64,000 bases of DNA from Rheinheimera sp. 1928-s (GTDB lineage: Bacteria; Pseudomonadota; Gammaproteobacteria; Enterobacterales; Alteromonadaceae): NCBI RefSeq assembly GCF_029269265.1, contig NZ_JARIXP010000003.1:535253-599252 (forward strand). Reading direction: 5' to 3'. Both the position numbers and the translations under genes were made by a program. The notes beneath the pieces were generated by a model. That model saw only the letters and a program-made list of their open reading frames with translations, was not told the DNA's origin and searched no databases. Position 1 is the stretch's first letter. Each line of letters opens with the position of its first letter. Positions 34,943 to 44,800 of this stretch are shown here, piece after piece.

Positions 34943-35875
34943 ATGCAAAAGTACGATATGAAGACCTTCCAGGGGTTGATCCTGGCATTACAAGATTATT
35001 GGGCACGCCAGGGCTGCGTTATTGTTCAGCCGCTGGATATGGAAGTAGGGGCCGGTACTTTCCATCCTATGACTTTTTTACGTTCTTTGGGCCCTGAGCC
35101 GACTAACGTGGCTTATGTGCAGCCTTGCCGCCGTCCTACCGATGGCCGTTACGGTGAAAACCCAAACCGTCTGCAGCACTACTATCAGTTTCAGGTGATC
35201 TTAAAGCCGTCACCAGCCAATATTCAGGAGCTGTATTTAGGTTCCTTACGTGAACTGGGTATTGATACCCTGGTGCACGATATCCGTTTTGTCGAAGACA
35301 ACTGGGAATCGCCAACGCTGGGCGCCTGGGGTCTGGGTTGGGAAGTGTGGCTAAACGGCATGGAAGTGACTCAGTTCACTTATTTCCAGCAAGTAGGTGG
35401 CTTAGAGTGCCGTCCTGTTACAGGCGAAATTACCTATGGTTTAGAGCGTCTGGCGATGTACATCCAGGGCGTCGACAGTATTTATGATCTGGTCTGGGCT
35501 GACGGTCCTTTAGGCCGTGTCACTTATGGTGATGTGTTCCACCAGAACGAAGTAGAGCAATCGACTTATAACTTTGAATATGCTGACGTACCAGCGCTGT
35601 TCACGTACTTCGATCAGTGTGAAGCCGAAAGCCAGAAGCTGATTGAAGCAGGTTTAGCTTTACCGGCTTATGAAAAAGTAATGAAAGCCTCTCATGCGTT
35701 TAACTTACTGGATGCCCGTCACGCCATTTCTGTGACCGAGCGTCAGCGTTATATTCTTCGGGTGCGCACCCTGGCTAAAGCCTGTGCTGAAGCCTATTTC
35801 GCTGCACGGGAAAAGTTAGGTTTTCCCCTATGTAGTGATAGCAAGCGCCGTAACCAGTCTAAGCAGGAGGCATAA
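34943..35875 (+). CDS. glyQ: Glycyl-tRNA synthetase alpha subunit
   Basis: Catalytic alpha chain (310 aa) of the heterotetrameric bacterial glycyl-tRNA synthetase. The class II core is clear: [40 protein letters not shown], and [20 protein letters not shown] (motif 3). The C-terminus [20 protein letters not shown] is conserved. The stop TAA shares one base with the glyS ATG, so translation of the two is coupled. It immediately follows the accessory island. Confidence 0.98.
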   Translation: MQKYDMKTFQGLILALQDYWARQGCVIVQPLDMEVGAGTFHPMTFLRSLGPEPTNVAYVQPCRRPTDGRYGENPNRLQHYYQFQVILKPSPANIQELYLGSLRELGIDTLVHDIRFVEDNWESPTLGAWGLGWEVWLNGMEVTQFTYFQQVGGLECRPVTGEITYGLERLAMYIQGVDSIYDLVWADGPLGRVTYGDVFHQNEVEQSTYNFEYADVPALFTYFDQCEAESQKLIEAGLALPAYEKVMKASHAFNLLDARHAISVTERQRYILRVRTLAKACAEAYFAAREKLGFPLCSDSKRRNQSKQEA

Positions 35876-37932
35876 TGTCTGTGCAAGATTTTTTCGTAGA
35901 AATTGGTACCGAAGAGTTACCACCAAAGGCCTTAAAAACCTTAGCTACTGCCTTTAGCGACAATATTGTTGAAGAGCTGGCAAAACACAACTTAAACCAT
36001 GGCGACGTTAGCTGGTATGCAGCACCTCGTCGTTTAGCCGTTCGTGTGAATCAACTGGCGTTGCAACAGCAAGACAAAGTAGTGGAAAAACGTGGCCCGG
36101 CTTTGGCTGCTGCTTTTGATGCCGATGGTCAGCCCACTAAAGCTGCTGCAGCCTGGGCTGCATCAAACGGTATTACTGCTGATCAGGCTGAACGTTTAGA
36201 AACGGACAAAGGCGCCTGGTTGATTCATAAAGCGCTGATTAAAGGCGAAAGCACAGCTTCTTTACTACCAGCTGTGATCAGCACTGCTTTAGCTAAGTTG
36301 CCCATTGCCAAGCCAATGCGCTGGGGCAATTCAACGGCTGAATTTATCCGCCCTGTGCACACTGTCACCTTGTTATTAGGTGACGATGTAGTGCCTGCTA
36401 CTATTCTTGGCAAAGAGTCGGGACGTGTTAGCTATGGCCACCGTTTCCATGCACCAGCTTTAGTAGAAATCAAAAATGCCGATGCCTACTTAAGTACGCT
36501 GGAACAGTCTTATGTCATTGCCGACTTCGCTAAACGTAAAGCCATTATTGCTGAGAATGTAGCGGCTCAGGCTAAAGCCTTAAACGGCGTGGCACTGATG
36601 GATGATGCCTTGCTGGAAGAAGTAGCGTCATTGGTTGAATGGCCTGTTGTGCTGGTAGGTTCTTTTGAAGAGCGTTTCCTGCAGGTACCGGCTGAACCGT
36701 TAATCTCCACCATGAAAGACAACCAGAAGTATTTTCCGCTGGTTGATAATAATGGCAAGTTACTGAATAAATTCATCTTTGTGGCCAACATTGCCAGCAA
36801 AGACCCAAGTCAGATTATCTCTGGTAACGAAAAAGTCGTGCGCCCACGTTTATCTGACGCTCAGTTCTTTTTTGTTACAGATGCCAAAACCAAACTGGTT
36901 GATCGTCTGCCTGCCTTAAGCACCGTATTGTTCCAGCAAAAGCTGGGTACTTTATTAGAGAAATCAGAGCGTATCGCCAAAGTAGCAGCTTTTATTGCCG
37001 GCAAAATTGGTGCTGATGTCACACACGCCGAACGCGCTGGTTTGTTATCCAAAACTGACTTAATGACCAATATGGTTGGCGAGTTCCCTGAAGTGCAGGG
37101 CGTGATGGGTATGCATTATGCCCGTCTGGATGGCGAAGCCGAAGCAGTAGCTGTTGCCCTGAACGAGCAATATAAACCACGTTTTGCCGGTGACAGCCTG
37201 CCAAGCCAGCTCGAGGCTTGTGCTGTAGCTATCGCTGATAAAATGGATTCGCTGGTTGGTATCTTTGGTATAGGTCAGGCGCCAAAAGGCGACAAAGACC
37301 CGTTTGCCTTACGCCGTGCTGCCATTGGTGCGCTGCGTATTATGGTGGAAAAACAGTTACCACTGGATCTGATTGAACTGATTGAATTCAGCAAAACCAC
37401 CTTTGGTGACAAGTTGACTCAAGCCAGCGTATCAGACGAAGTGCTGGACTTTATGCTTGGCCGTTTCCGCGCCTGGTACGAAGGCGAAGGTTTTGGTGTC
37501 GACGTCATTCAGGCTGTATTAGCCCGCCGTCCAACCAATCCGGCCGATTTCGACCGTCGTGTTAAAGCTGTAGCTGAATTCCGTAAACTGGATGCCGCTT
37601 TAGCTTTAGCTGCCGCCAATAAGCGGGTAGCGAATATTCTGGCCAAAGTGACAGAAGCTATTCCAGCCAGCATCAACAGCGCTCTGTTGAGCGAAGAAGC
37701 CGAACAAGCTCTGTATAAGGCCATAGTGGCCGAACAGGCTTATCAGGCCACTGTAAGCAGCTATGCTGAAGGTTTAAGCCACCTGGCCGCTATGCGCGAT
37801 GTAGTAGACCAGTTCTTCGACAAAGTAATGGTGAACGCCGACGATGCCGCAGTACGCTTAAACCGTCAGGCCTTATTACAGCAATTACGTGAATTATTCC
37901 TGCGCGTAGCAGATATTTCTGTATTGCAGTGA
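35875..37932 (+). CDS. glyS: Glycyl-tRNA synthetase beta subunit
   Basis: Beta chain (685 aa) of glycyl-tRNA synthetase, which binds tRNA-Gly. It begins with the family signature [32 protein letters not shown] and [15 protein letters not shown] are typical; the HD-like region and an anticodon-binding C-terminal domain (with [20 protein letters not shown]) complete it. Overlaps glyQ by one base and is followed by a strong terminator. Usual length for the family. Confidence 0.98.
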   Translation: MSVQDFFVEIGTEELPPKALKTLATAFSDNIVEELAKHNLNHGDVSWYAAPRRLAVRVNQLALQQQDKVVEKRGPALAAAFDADGQPTKAAAAWAASNGITADQAERLETDKGAWLIHKALIKGESTASLLPAVISTALAKLPIAKPMRWGNSTAEFIRPVHTVTLLLGDDVVPATILGKESGRVSYGHRFHAPALVEIKNADAYLSTLEQSYVIADFAKRKAIIAENVAAQAKALNGVALMDDALLEEVASLVEWPVVLVGSFEERFLQVPAEPLISTMKDNQKYFPLVDNNGKLLNKFIFVANIASKDPSQIISGNEKVVRPRLSDAQFFFVTDAKTKLVDRLPALSTVLFQQKLGTLLEKSERIAKVAAFIAGKIGADVTHAERAGLLSKTDLMTNMVGEFPEVQGVMGMHYARLDGEAEAVAVALNEQYKPRFAGDSLPSQLEACAVAIADKMDSLVGIFGIGQAPKGDKDPFALRRAAIGALRIMVEKQLPLDLIELIEFSKTTFGDKLTQASVSDEVLDFMLGRFRAWYEGEGFGVDVIQAVLARRPTNPADFDRRVKAVAEFRKLDAALALAAANKRVANILAKVTEAIPASINSALLSEEAEQALYKAIVAEQAYQATVSSYAEGLSHLAAMRDVVDQFFDKVMVNADDAAVRLNRQALLQQLRELFLRVADISVLQ

Positions 37933-37969
37933 TAAGTCACATTAATTGCTAACTGATTGATAGTAATTG

Positions 37970-37994
37970 AAAAAGGAGCTTCGGCTCCTTTTTT
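37970..37994 (+). terminator. glyQS terminator
   Basis: Ten-bp stem AAAAAGGAGC/GCTCCTTTTT with a TTCG tetraloop and T run, 38 bases after the glyS stop. Confidence 0.93.
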
Positions 37995-38007
37995 GTTTTC
38001 GGCCCTA

Positions 38008-38031
38008 AACCACCTACTTCAGTAGGTGGTT
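38008..38031. repeat. Hairpin palindrome, left copy
   Basis: AACCACCTACT pairs perfectly with AGTAGGTGGTT around TC. The core differs from the right copy by an A-to-T and matching T-to-A swap, so pairing is kept. Confidence 0.85.
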
Positions 38032-38198
38032 ATCATCCAAAAGGCTTTGCCTGAAACTCTGTTTGTATTTTTCTTATGAGCTATACCAAGCTGGGATTAG
38101 GCATCAAGTTCTTTGGCACAGACTAAATAAAAAAGTAACGGACGCTGCAGTTGCTCAGTTACTCGACAAAGGGCCCCTTTTAGGGGCTTAACACAAAG

Positions 38199-38218
38199 CC
38201 ACCTTCTTCAGAAGGTGG
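38199..38218. repeat. Hairpin palindrome, right copy
   Basis: CCACCTTCT pairs perfectly with AGAAGGTGG around TC. Same core as the left copy except for one compensated base pair. It lies 49 bp before the end of the response-regulator gene. Confidence 0.85.
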
Positions 38219-38266
38219 ATTCTTTACCGGTTGAGATAGTGACTATAAGAGTAGAGGCTTAGCTGC

Positions 38267-39007
38267 TTACTGATTTAACCACTTCCTAAACAACGCCGTT
38301 CTGGTTTTACTGCTGATGGCGGGTTCTTTATCGCAGCTGAGCACTACAGCCACTGATTCTTTGTTATAGGGCTCTACCTGCAAAATACTGCTGATATGCA
38401 GGATATCGCTGCGATTTAGCCGGAAGAATTCACTGGGGTCGAGCTGGCTTTCTATATCGCCTAAATTGGCTTCCGTCAGTATATGCACGCTGTTGTTTTT
38501 ATCTGTGGCCAGTAATACGCCATTGGCGGCACGAATAAGCAGAATATCGGCGACTGGCAAAATAGATAAGCTTTGGCCTTTGCGTAATAAAAACCGCTTT
38601 TTATAAGCTGGCGCTGCAGCTACTACTGGTTGTTGTAACTTATGTTTTAGCTGTGCAAAGTTCAGCATAGCTTCGGCGAATCTGGGATAGGAAAAAGGCT
38701 TCAGTAAGTAATCCACTGCCTGATACTGAAACACCTGCATCCAGTACTGATCATAAGCTGTGGTGAAAAGCACAGGACAAGGCAAATCCAGCTGTTCTAA
38801 TGCAGTAAAAACCTGGCCATCTGTCAGCTCTACATCGGAGAAGATTAAATCCAGTTGCACAGCTTTAGGACCTGCAGCGAAAAACTCCAGTACTTGAGCT
38901 ACAGAACTTAGTTGAGCGACCACTTCGGCATCGGGCTGATGTCGTTTCAGAAAACCTGCCAGTTTTTCTGCCGCTAATTGCTCGTCTTCAATAATCAGTA
39001 CTTTCAT
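38267..39007 (-). CDS. LytTR-family response regulator
   Basis: A 246-residue transcription regulator of the LytR/AlgR type. The receiver domain begins MKVLIIEDEQLAAEKL, with the phosphoacceptor Asp58 in IFSDVELTDG and the conserved Lys in YLLKPFSYP. The LytTR DNA-binding domain spans about residues 145-246 (KRFLLRKGQSLSILPVADIL; FRLNRSDILHI). Its partner is the sensor kinase gene 26 bp upstream, in a three-gene minus-strand operon. Targets unknown. Confidence 0.92.
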   Translation of the reverse strand: MKVLIIEDEQLAAEKLAGFLKRHQPDAEVVAQLSSVAQVLEFFAAGPKAVQLDLIFSDVELTDGQVFTALEQLDLPCPVLFTTAYDQYWMQVFQYQAVDYLLKPFSYPRFAEAMLNFAQLKHKLQQPVVAAAPAYKKRFLLRKGQSLSILPVADILLIRAANGVLLATDKNNSVHILTEANLGDIESQLDPSEFFRLNRSDILHISSILQVEPYNKESVAVVLSCDKEPAISSKTRTALFRKWLNQ

Positions 39008-39033
39008 GGCTTATCCTTGCTTGTGCCGCTAAT

Positions 39034-40041
39034 TCAAAAGCTATGCTGCAGCGGCACCGAAACTATAAATTCGTCGTTTTGTATCACGTCTATTGGCTTG
39101 CCAAGCAGGGCCAGGCAACGTTCGGACAAATTAGCTAAACCAGTGCCTGTGCCTGGCTGAGCAAAAGCCTTGGCTCGCAATGGGTGACGCACTATTAACT
39201 GACTTTGTTGCAGTTCTAGTTGAATCAACAAAGGCTGTTCGGCTGAAGCGCTGTTATGTTTCACTGCGTTTTCCAACAGCAGCTGCAGGCAGCAGGGCAC
39301 TAACTGATAGTTGGTTTGTTGTTCCGGTTCTATACAGATCTTTAACTGAAAACTGGCCGGAAAGCGCTGTGCCAATAGCGCCATATACTGCTGTGCAAAA
39401 GCCAGCTCGTCTGCTAAAGGCACCAGCGTTTTATTGCTTTGTTGCAACTGGTAACGGTAAATATCGGCAAAATGGTCGAGAAACTGTTCGGCCTGGTCCG
39501 GGCTTTTATGAATAAGCACAGAGAGCACATTTAAGTTATTAAATAAAAAGTGCGGGTCCAGTTGTTGTTGCAGCAATTGCAGTTTGAACTGCTGGTTATG
39601 CTGCTTTGCCTGCAGAAGCTCCAGTTGTTGCTGTTGCTGACGTTTTAATGCCTGCCATAGCAGGTCTGCACCCGCTATTAAGCTATGCACCAGCAGATAC
39701 ATCAGGCCAACCCGCAGATACTGCTGCAGTACTAATGTCTGGCTAGTGGCTGTGTCTATTACCAGCTGTAGTCCTGTCATCAAACCAACAAAAATCAGCA
39801 AACTTAAGCCAAAGCTTTGGCTATAACGCTGCAGCAATGAAGCCGCAGCGCCTTTAGCCCAAAACACAGCATCTAACTTGCGGCTTAGCCACAGCGATAA
39901 CGCTGCCTGCAAGCTCAGCCAGACAGGGGCATCTGCATGAAATTGTAGCTGTTGCCCAGGCGCTGTTTGCAGCAGCGCCAAATACAACATCAAGCCATAA
40001 GAGAACAACAATAACAGGGCAAAGGTTTTTAGCTGTTTCAT
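39034..40041 (-). CDS. LytS-like membrane sensor histidine kinase
   Basis: A 335-residue kinase of the His_kinase (LytS/YehU-like) family. Four hydrophobic helices lie in residues 5-130, followed by a Gln-rich coiled segment; the phosphorylated histidine is His164 in LDPHFLFNNLNVL; the ATP-binding N box is LLLENAVKHN (254-263) and the G box GTGTGLANLSERC near 294-306. No periplasmic sensor domain is present, so sensing is probably within the membrane. It shares one base with the upstream unknown gene and sits just before the regulator, forming a two-component pair. Confidence 0.92.
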   Translation of the reverse strand: MKQLKTFALLLLFSYGLMLYLALLQTAPGQQLQFHADAPVWLSLQAALSLWLSRKLDAVFWAKGAAASLLQRYSQSFGLSLLIFVGLMTGLQLVIDTATSQTLVLQQYLRVGLMYLLVHSLIAGADLLWQALKRQQQQQLELLQAKQHNQQFKLQLLQQQLDPHFLFNNLNVLSVLIHKSPDQAEQFLDHFADIYRYQLQQSNKTLVPLADELAFAQQYMALLAQRFPASFQLKICIEPEQQTNYQLVPCCLQLLLENAVKHNSASAEQPLLIQLELQQSQLIVRHPLRAKAFAQPGTGTGLANLSERCLALLGKPIDVIQNDEFIVSVPLQHSF

Positions 40042-40769
40042 TAGTTCACCTGTACTGCTTCAGGTAAACGCATCAGTTCGCTGCCATCTTCGGCATAAAA
40101 CACCAATTGCGGTTGACCATCTGTGCCCACTGCCATTTCAATTCGTTTATTTCCTTGTGGATCATTAAGTTGCAGCATTGCCTTTTTATTTAATGTGCCA
40201 TAAAAAGCCCGTCTGTTACCATGAATATCTGGGTGTAATTGCTCCAGCTCTTTAATGCGCGCTGAAGCTTTGGTGTCACCTTTTTCAGCTGCAAGCATCA
40301 GTTGCATATAGTCATCAATGGGGTATTGCGGTCTGTCTATCACGTTCAAGCCTGAAATCAGCATACCGTCTTGTTCAATATGCTGTAGCGCCAGGCTTTG
40401 GTCCTGATTGTAACGGTCAAAAGATAAATGCAGGCCATGCTCTACCTTGCCGTCTTTTTCAAAACCACGGAACACAAAACCGCCGTTTTCTGTACCTTCG
40501 TCATTGTAAAAAATCATGCCTGGACGCGGGCCCGGATCAAAAAACTCTTTGCCATCTTTAATAGCTTTAGGTGCATGGCCGGTATTGGCTATCACCAGTC
40601 GTGGATGACCGCTTGGCTCCATCACATTAATACGCTGTACATTCAGTTCACGCACTGTGCTGCTGTCGCTTGGCAGCAACTGAGTTTTAATGGTTAAAGC
40701 CGCCAGCGCTGTGATTAACAGCAGGTTTAAGTTGGTTTGGTTAAAAATTTTATTGGTCTGTTGCATCAT
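40041..40769 (-). CDS. Conserved hypothetical membrane-anchored protein
   Basis: A 242-residue protein with one hydrophobic N-terminal segment (about residues 13-28, LNLLLITALAALTIKT) and a mostly beta, soluble remainder, probably extracytoplasmic. Repeated short blocks of the form D/P-x-G-x-x-R-hydrophobic appear (EPSGHPRLVIAN, DPQGNKRIEMAVG, and a related DGQPQLVFYAEDG), suggesting tandem beta units. I do not recognise a function. It is the first gene of an operon with a LytS-like kinase and LytTR regulator, sharing a base with the kinase start, so it may feed into or be controlled by that signalling pair. Confidence 0.7.
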   Translation of the reverse strand: MMQQTNKIFNQTNLNLLLITALAALTIKTQLLPSDSSTVRELNVQRINVMEPSGHPRLVIANTGHAPKAIKDGKEFFDPGPRPGMIFYNDEGTENGGFVFRGFEKDGKVEHGLHLSFDRYNQDQSLALQHIEQDGMLISGLNVIDRPQYPIDDYMQLMLAAEKGDTKASARIKELEQLHPDIHGNRRAFYGTLNKKAMLQLNDPQGNKRIEMAVGTDGQPQLVFYAEDGSELMRLPEAVQVN

Positions 40770-40832
40770 GTTTTACCTTTATTGTTAGTAGTAAGGAGTC
40801 TTGATGCAGGTAGTGTGGCGGAATGGCGTTGG

Positions 40833-40857
40833 CCCTTATAGAGCGAATCCATAAGGG
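40833..40857. promoter_or_regulatory. Inverted repeat upstream of the signalling operon
   Basis: CCCTTAT and ATAAGGG face each other across 11 bases, about 65 bp before the hypothetical-protein start. Position and symmetry suit an operator or promoter element for the LytTR operon, but there is no independent support. Confidence 0.35.
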
Positions 40858-40918
40858 GCAGAAAGTAGTCAATAAAGGGCGGAAAAAACTAGTTAAAAGA
40901 GTGTGGAGGCGGGAATGC

Positions 40919-41173
40919 TTAGCCGGACTTTTTCACTAAATAACGGTAAGGCTCAACGCTGGTATCGCTGGCTACCAATTCATGTTCCATAAAACGGCAA
41001 AAGGCTGGGATGTCGCGGGTAGTGGCAGGGTCGTCAGCGGTAATTAAGAGCGTCTGTCCCACCGTCATTTTACGGATAGCCAAGCGGGTTAACATTACAG
41101 GCTCAGGGCAACGTAAACCTAAAGTATCCAGTTGCTGATCGGCCGCTAAAAATAACTGTTCCGGGTTCGACAT
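40919..41173 (-). CDS. tusA: Sulfur carrier protein TusA
   Basis: TusA (84 aa from the chosen start) passes persulfide sulfur from cysteine desulfurase to the tRNA 2-thiouridine pathway and other acceptors. The signature [19 protein letters not shown] carries the active Cys22, and [20 protein letters not shown] is conserved. The frame opens 13 codons earlier, but MSNPEQ has a GGAG site nine bases before it and matches the E. coli length. Confidence 0.95.
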   Translation of the reverse strand: MSNPEQLFLAADQQLDTLGLRCPEPVMLTRLAIRKMTVGQTLLITADDPATTRDIPAFCRFMEHELVASDTSVEPYRYLVKKSG

Positions 41174-41230
41174 AAGTTGTGGCTCCGCTGGTTCCACGTT
41201 AAAAGGGCGCATATGCTAACTTAGGCTGAA

Positions 41231-41262
41231 TATAATAAAAAGGGCTGGCCAAAGCCAACCCT
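41231..41262 (-). terminator. fadBA terminator
   Basis: On the minus strand, a nine-bp stem with one mismatch (AGGGTTGGC against GCCAGCCCT) is followed by TTTTTATTATA, 32 bases after the fadA stop. Confidence 0.8.
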
Positions 41263-41293
41263 CTTATTCAATAACTCACATCGAAAAACGATA

Positions 41294-42475
<1,182 letters not shown>

Positions 42476-44629
42476 TTAAACCGGGTAGAACACGGCACCA
42501 GAAGCTGCCATGGCGCGGGTTTTGTCTGTTACCTGATAGATTTCACCTAAGTGGGCGTATTTGTCGGCTAAAGCCACAAAGTTCGCCAGACCAATGGTGT
42601 CGGCATAACGCAACGGGCCACCACGGAACGGAGGGAAACCTAAACCATAAATTAAGCCCATATCAGCTTCTGCAGCGCTGGCAACAATGCCTTCTTCCAG
42701 ACAGCGGATCACTTCGTTAATCATGGGCACCATACAACGGGCAATAATATCGTCCGCACTGAATTCCACGCCTGAAGCACCAGCTTTAGCCAGTAAGTCG
42801 TAGGAAACTGCATCAGAGTCTTTTTTCGGTTTGCCTTTGGCATCTTTGCTATACGCATAGAAACCTACACCGTTTTTCTGGCCATAACGCTGCGCCTGAT
42901 ACATCAGGGCGACTGGGTCATTTTCTACTTTGCCCATACGAGTTGGGAAACCAGCAGCCATCACGTCTGTGCAGTGGAAAGCGGTATCTAAGCCAACCAC
43001 ATCCAGCAAGTAAGCAGGGCCCATAGGCCAGCCGAAGGTTTTTTCCATCACTTTGTCTACTTTGGCAAAGTCAGCACCGTCTAAAACCAGTTTGCTGAAA
43101 CCTGCAAAGTACGGGAACAAGACGCGGTTGACATAAAAACCAGGGCAGTCGTTGACCACAATAGGAGATTTACCCATTCTGGCAGCGTAAGCCACTACAG
43201 CAGCTACGGTTTCTTCGCTGGTGTCTTTACCACGAATGACTTCTACCAATGGCATTTGATGCACAGGGTTAAAGAAGTGCATACCACAGAAGCGGCTTGG
43301 GTCTTTTAAGTTGGCAGCTAAAGAATCAATAGAGATAGTAGAAGTATTGGAGGTAATAATGGCATCGGCCGCTACTAACTCTTCTACTTCTTTTAATACT
43401 GCACCTTTGATTTTTGGGTTTTCAACAACAGCTTCTACGACTATGTCGACAGTTTTCACTGCTTCCATGCTCAGCGTTGGTTGAATGCTGGCGATCACTT
43501 TTGCCATACCCACTGCATCGAGACGTTTGCGCTCTACCTGTTTATTCAACAGCTTAGTGGCTTCGCCCATACCCAGCTCTAAAGCTTTGTCGGCTATGTC
43601 TTTCATCACGACTGGCACGCCTTTTAGTGCAGACTGGTAAGCGATACCGCCGCCCATAATGCCTGCGCCTAATACGGCTGCTTTTTTAATCTCTTTAGTT
43701 GCTACTTTGGCTGCTTTTTTTGCTTTGCCTTTAATCAGCTGATCATTGAGGAATAAACCAATCTGGGCAGCAGCTGCTGTAGTTTTTGCCAGTTTGGCAA
43801 AAGAGGCGTTTTCTAAAGCCACAGCACCAGCTCGGTCTAAACGGGCTGCGGCTTCGATAGTTTCTACCGCCACCATAGGAGCAGGGTAATGTTTACCTGC
43901 ATTGGCAAACACCATGCCTTTGGCTGTGTTGAAGCTCATCATGGCTTCAATTTTATTCAGCTTTAATGGCTGTAATTTGGCGGCACGTTTTTTCTGCCAG
44001 TTCAGTTTGCCAGCTATGGCATCCTTGATCATCGACAGCGCAGCGTCTTTTAATTTTTCCGGCGCAACAACGGCGTCAATAGCGCCTTCTTTTAATGCCG
44101 CATCAGCGGCACGTTCTTTACCAGTCGTGATCCATTCCATACCACCGTCAGCACCAATAATGCGAGGTAAACGGACTGAACCACCAAAGCCTGGCATTAA
44201 GCCCAGTTTTACTTCAGGTAAACCTACTTTGGCTGTGGTGTCTGCTACACGGTAGTCTGCTGTTAAGGTCCACTCAAAACCACCACCTAAAGCAAAACCA
44301 CGAATAGCGGCAATGGTTGGAACCGGTAAGTCTTCTGCCAGGTCAAATACATCAGAGGCAGATTTGATCCAGGGGATAAGTTCAGCTTCTGGCTGCTGGA
44401 ATGTACCTAAAAACTCAGTAATATCAGCGCCTACGATGAAAGCGTCTTTTCCTGAGGTGTAAATCACGCCTTTGAGGTTTTTATCTGCATGCAGCAGATT
44501 CAAAGCGGCGCGACAATCTGCTAAGGTTTGTTGGTCAAATTTATTAACTGAACCTGCAGCATTAAAGGTAAACTCGGCAATACCATCCGCCAGATAGGCG
44601 ACGGTGATGCTGTTACTCTGGTAGATCAT
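42476..44629 (-). CDS. fadB: Fatty acid oxidation complex alpha subunit FadB
   Basis: A 717-residue multifunctional enzyme with enoyl-CoA hydratase/isomerase (N-terminal, about 1-190; [15 protein letters not shown]) and 3-hydroxyacyl-CoA dehydrogenase activities (NAD fold [20 protein letters not shown] near residue 320, [15 protein letters not shown], and the C-terminal repeats). It makes the aerobic beta-oxidation complex with FadA. The start [13 protein letters not shown] is used because GGAGAAC stands seven bases before it; the open frame extends 16 codons further without support. Confidence 0.97.
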   Translation of the reverse strand: MIYQSNSITVAYLADGIAEFTFNAAGSVNKFDQQTLADCRAALNLLHADKNLKGVIYTSGKDAFIVGADITEFLGTFQQPEAELIPWIKSASDVFDLAEDLPVPTIAAIRGFALGGGFEWTLTADYRVADTTAKVGLPEVKLGLMPGFGGSVRLPRIIGADGGMEWITTGKERAADAALKEGAIDAVVAPEKLKDAALSMIKDAIAGKLNWQKKRAAKLQPLKLNKIEAMMSFNTAKGMVFANAGKHYPAPMVAVETIEAAARLDRAGAVALENASFAKLAKTTAAAAQIGLFLNDQLIKGKAKKAAKVATKEIKKAAVLGAGIMGGGIAYQSALKGVPVVMKDIADKALELGMGEATKLLNKQVERKRLDAVGMAKVIASIQPTLSMEAVKTVDIVVEAVVENPKIKGAVLKEVEELVAADAIITSNTSTISIDSLAANLKDPSRFCGMHFFNPVHQMPLVEVIRGKDTSEETVAAVVAYAARMGKSPIVVNDCPGFYVNRVLFPYFAGFSKLVLDGADFAKVDKVMEKTFGWPMGPAYLLDVVGLDTAFHCTDVMAAGFPTRMGKVENDPVALMYQAQRYGQKNGVGFYAYSKDAKGKPKKDSDAVSYDLLAKAGASGVEFSADDIIARCMVPMINEVIRCLEEGIVASAAEADMGLIYGLGFPPFRGGPLRYADTIGLANFVALADKYAHLGEIYQVTDKTRAMAASGAVFYPV

Positions 44630-44675
44630 GAATGTTCTCCTTCGTCCGATAGGGTGGACTATTGCTTTTATTCGC

Positions 44676-44692
44676 AACTGGTAAGATGAGTC
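44676..44692. promoter_or_regulatory. Possible FadR-like operator upstream of fadB
   Basis: AACTGGTAAGATGAGTC shares most positions with the E. coli FadR consensus AACTGGTCNGACCAGTT, including the whole left half. It lies 47 bp upstream of the fadB start. The right half is weak and no fadR gene is in the window. Confidence 0.4.
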
Positions 44693-44800
44693 TATTGCAG
44701 CCTCAGTGTGTCGTGGTTAAGTAAAAATTTCAACCGTTATTTAAACACTTGTTTGAATTTGCGATAGATGTCCCAGTAACTATAGGTGGTAAATATTTGT

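Larger units (their letters stand above)
38005..38222. mobile_element. Possible IS200/IS605-derived remnant bounded by two hairpins
   Basis: About 215 bp between two near-identical palindromes in the same orientation (38010-38029 and 38199-38218). No intact transposase fits in this space; the interior encodes only short broken frames. Subterminal imperfect hairpins of like sequence are a trait of IS200/IS605 elements and of small elements they mobilise. The assignment is an inference from the pair of hairpins only. Confidence 0.4.

Noticed and set aside
41188..41204. Third parS site (GGTTCCACGTTAAAAGG)
   Set aside because: It keeps only part of the palindrome, with several mismatches in the right arm compared with the two sites in recF.
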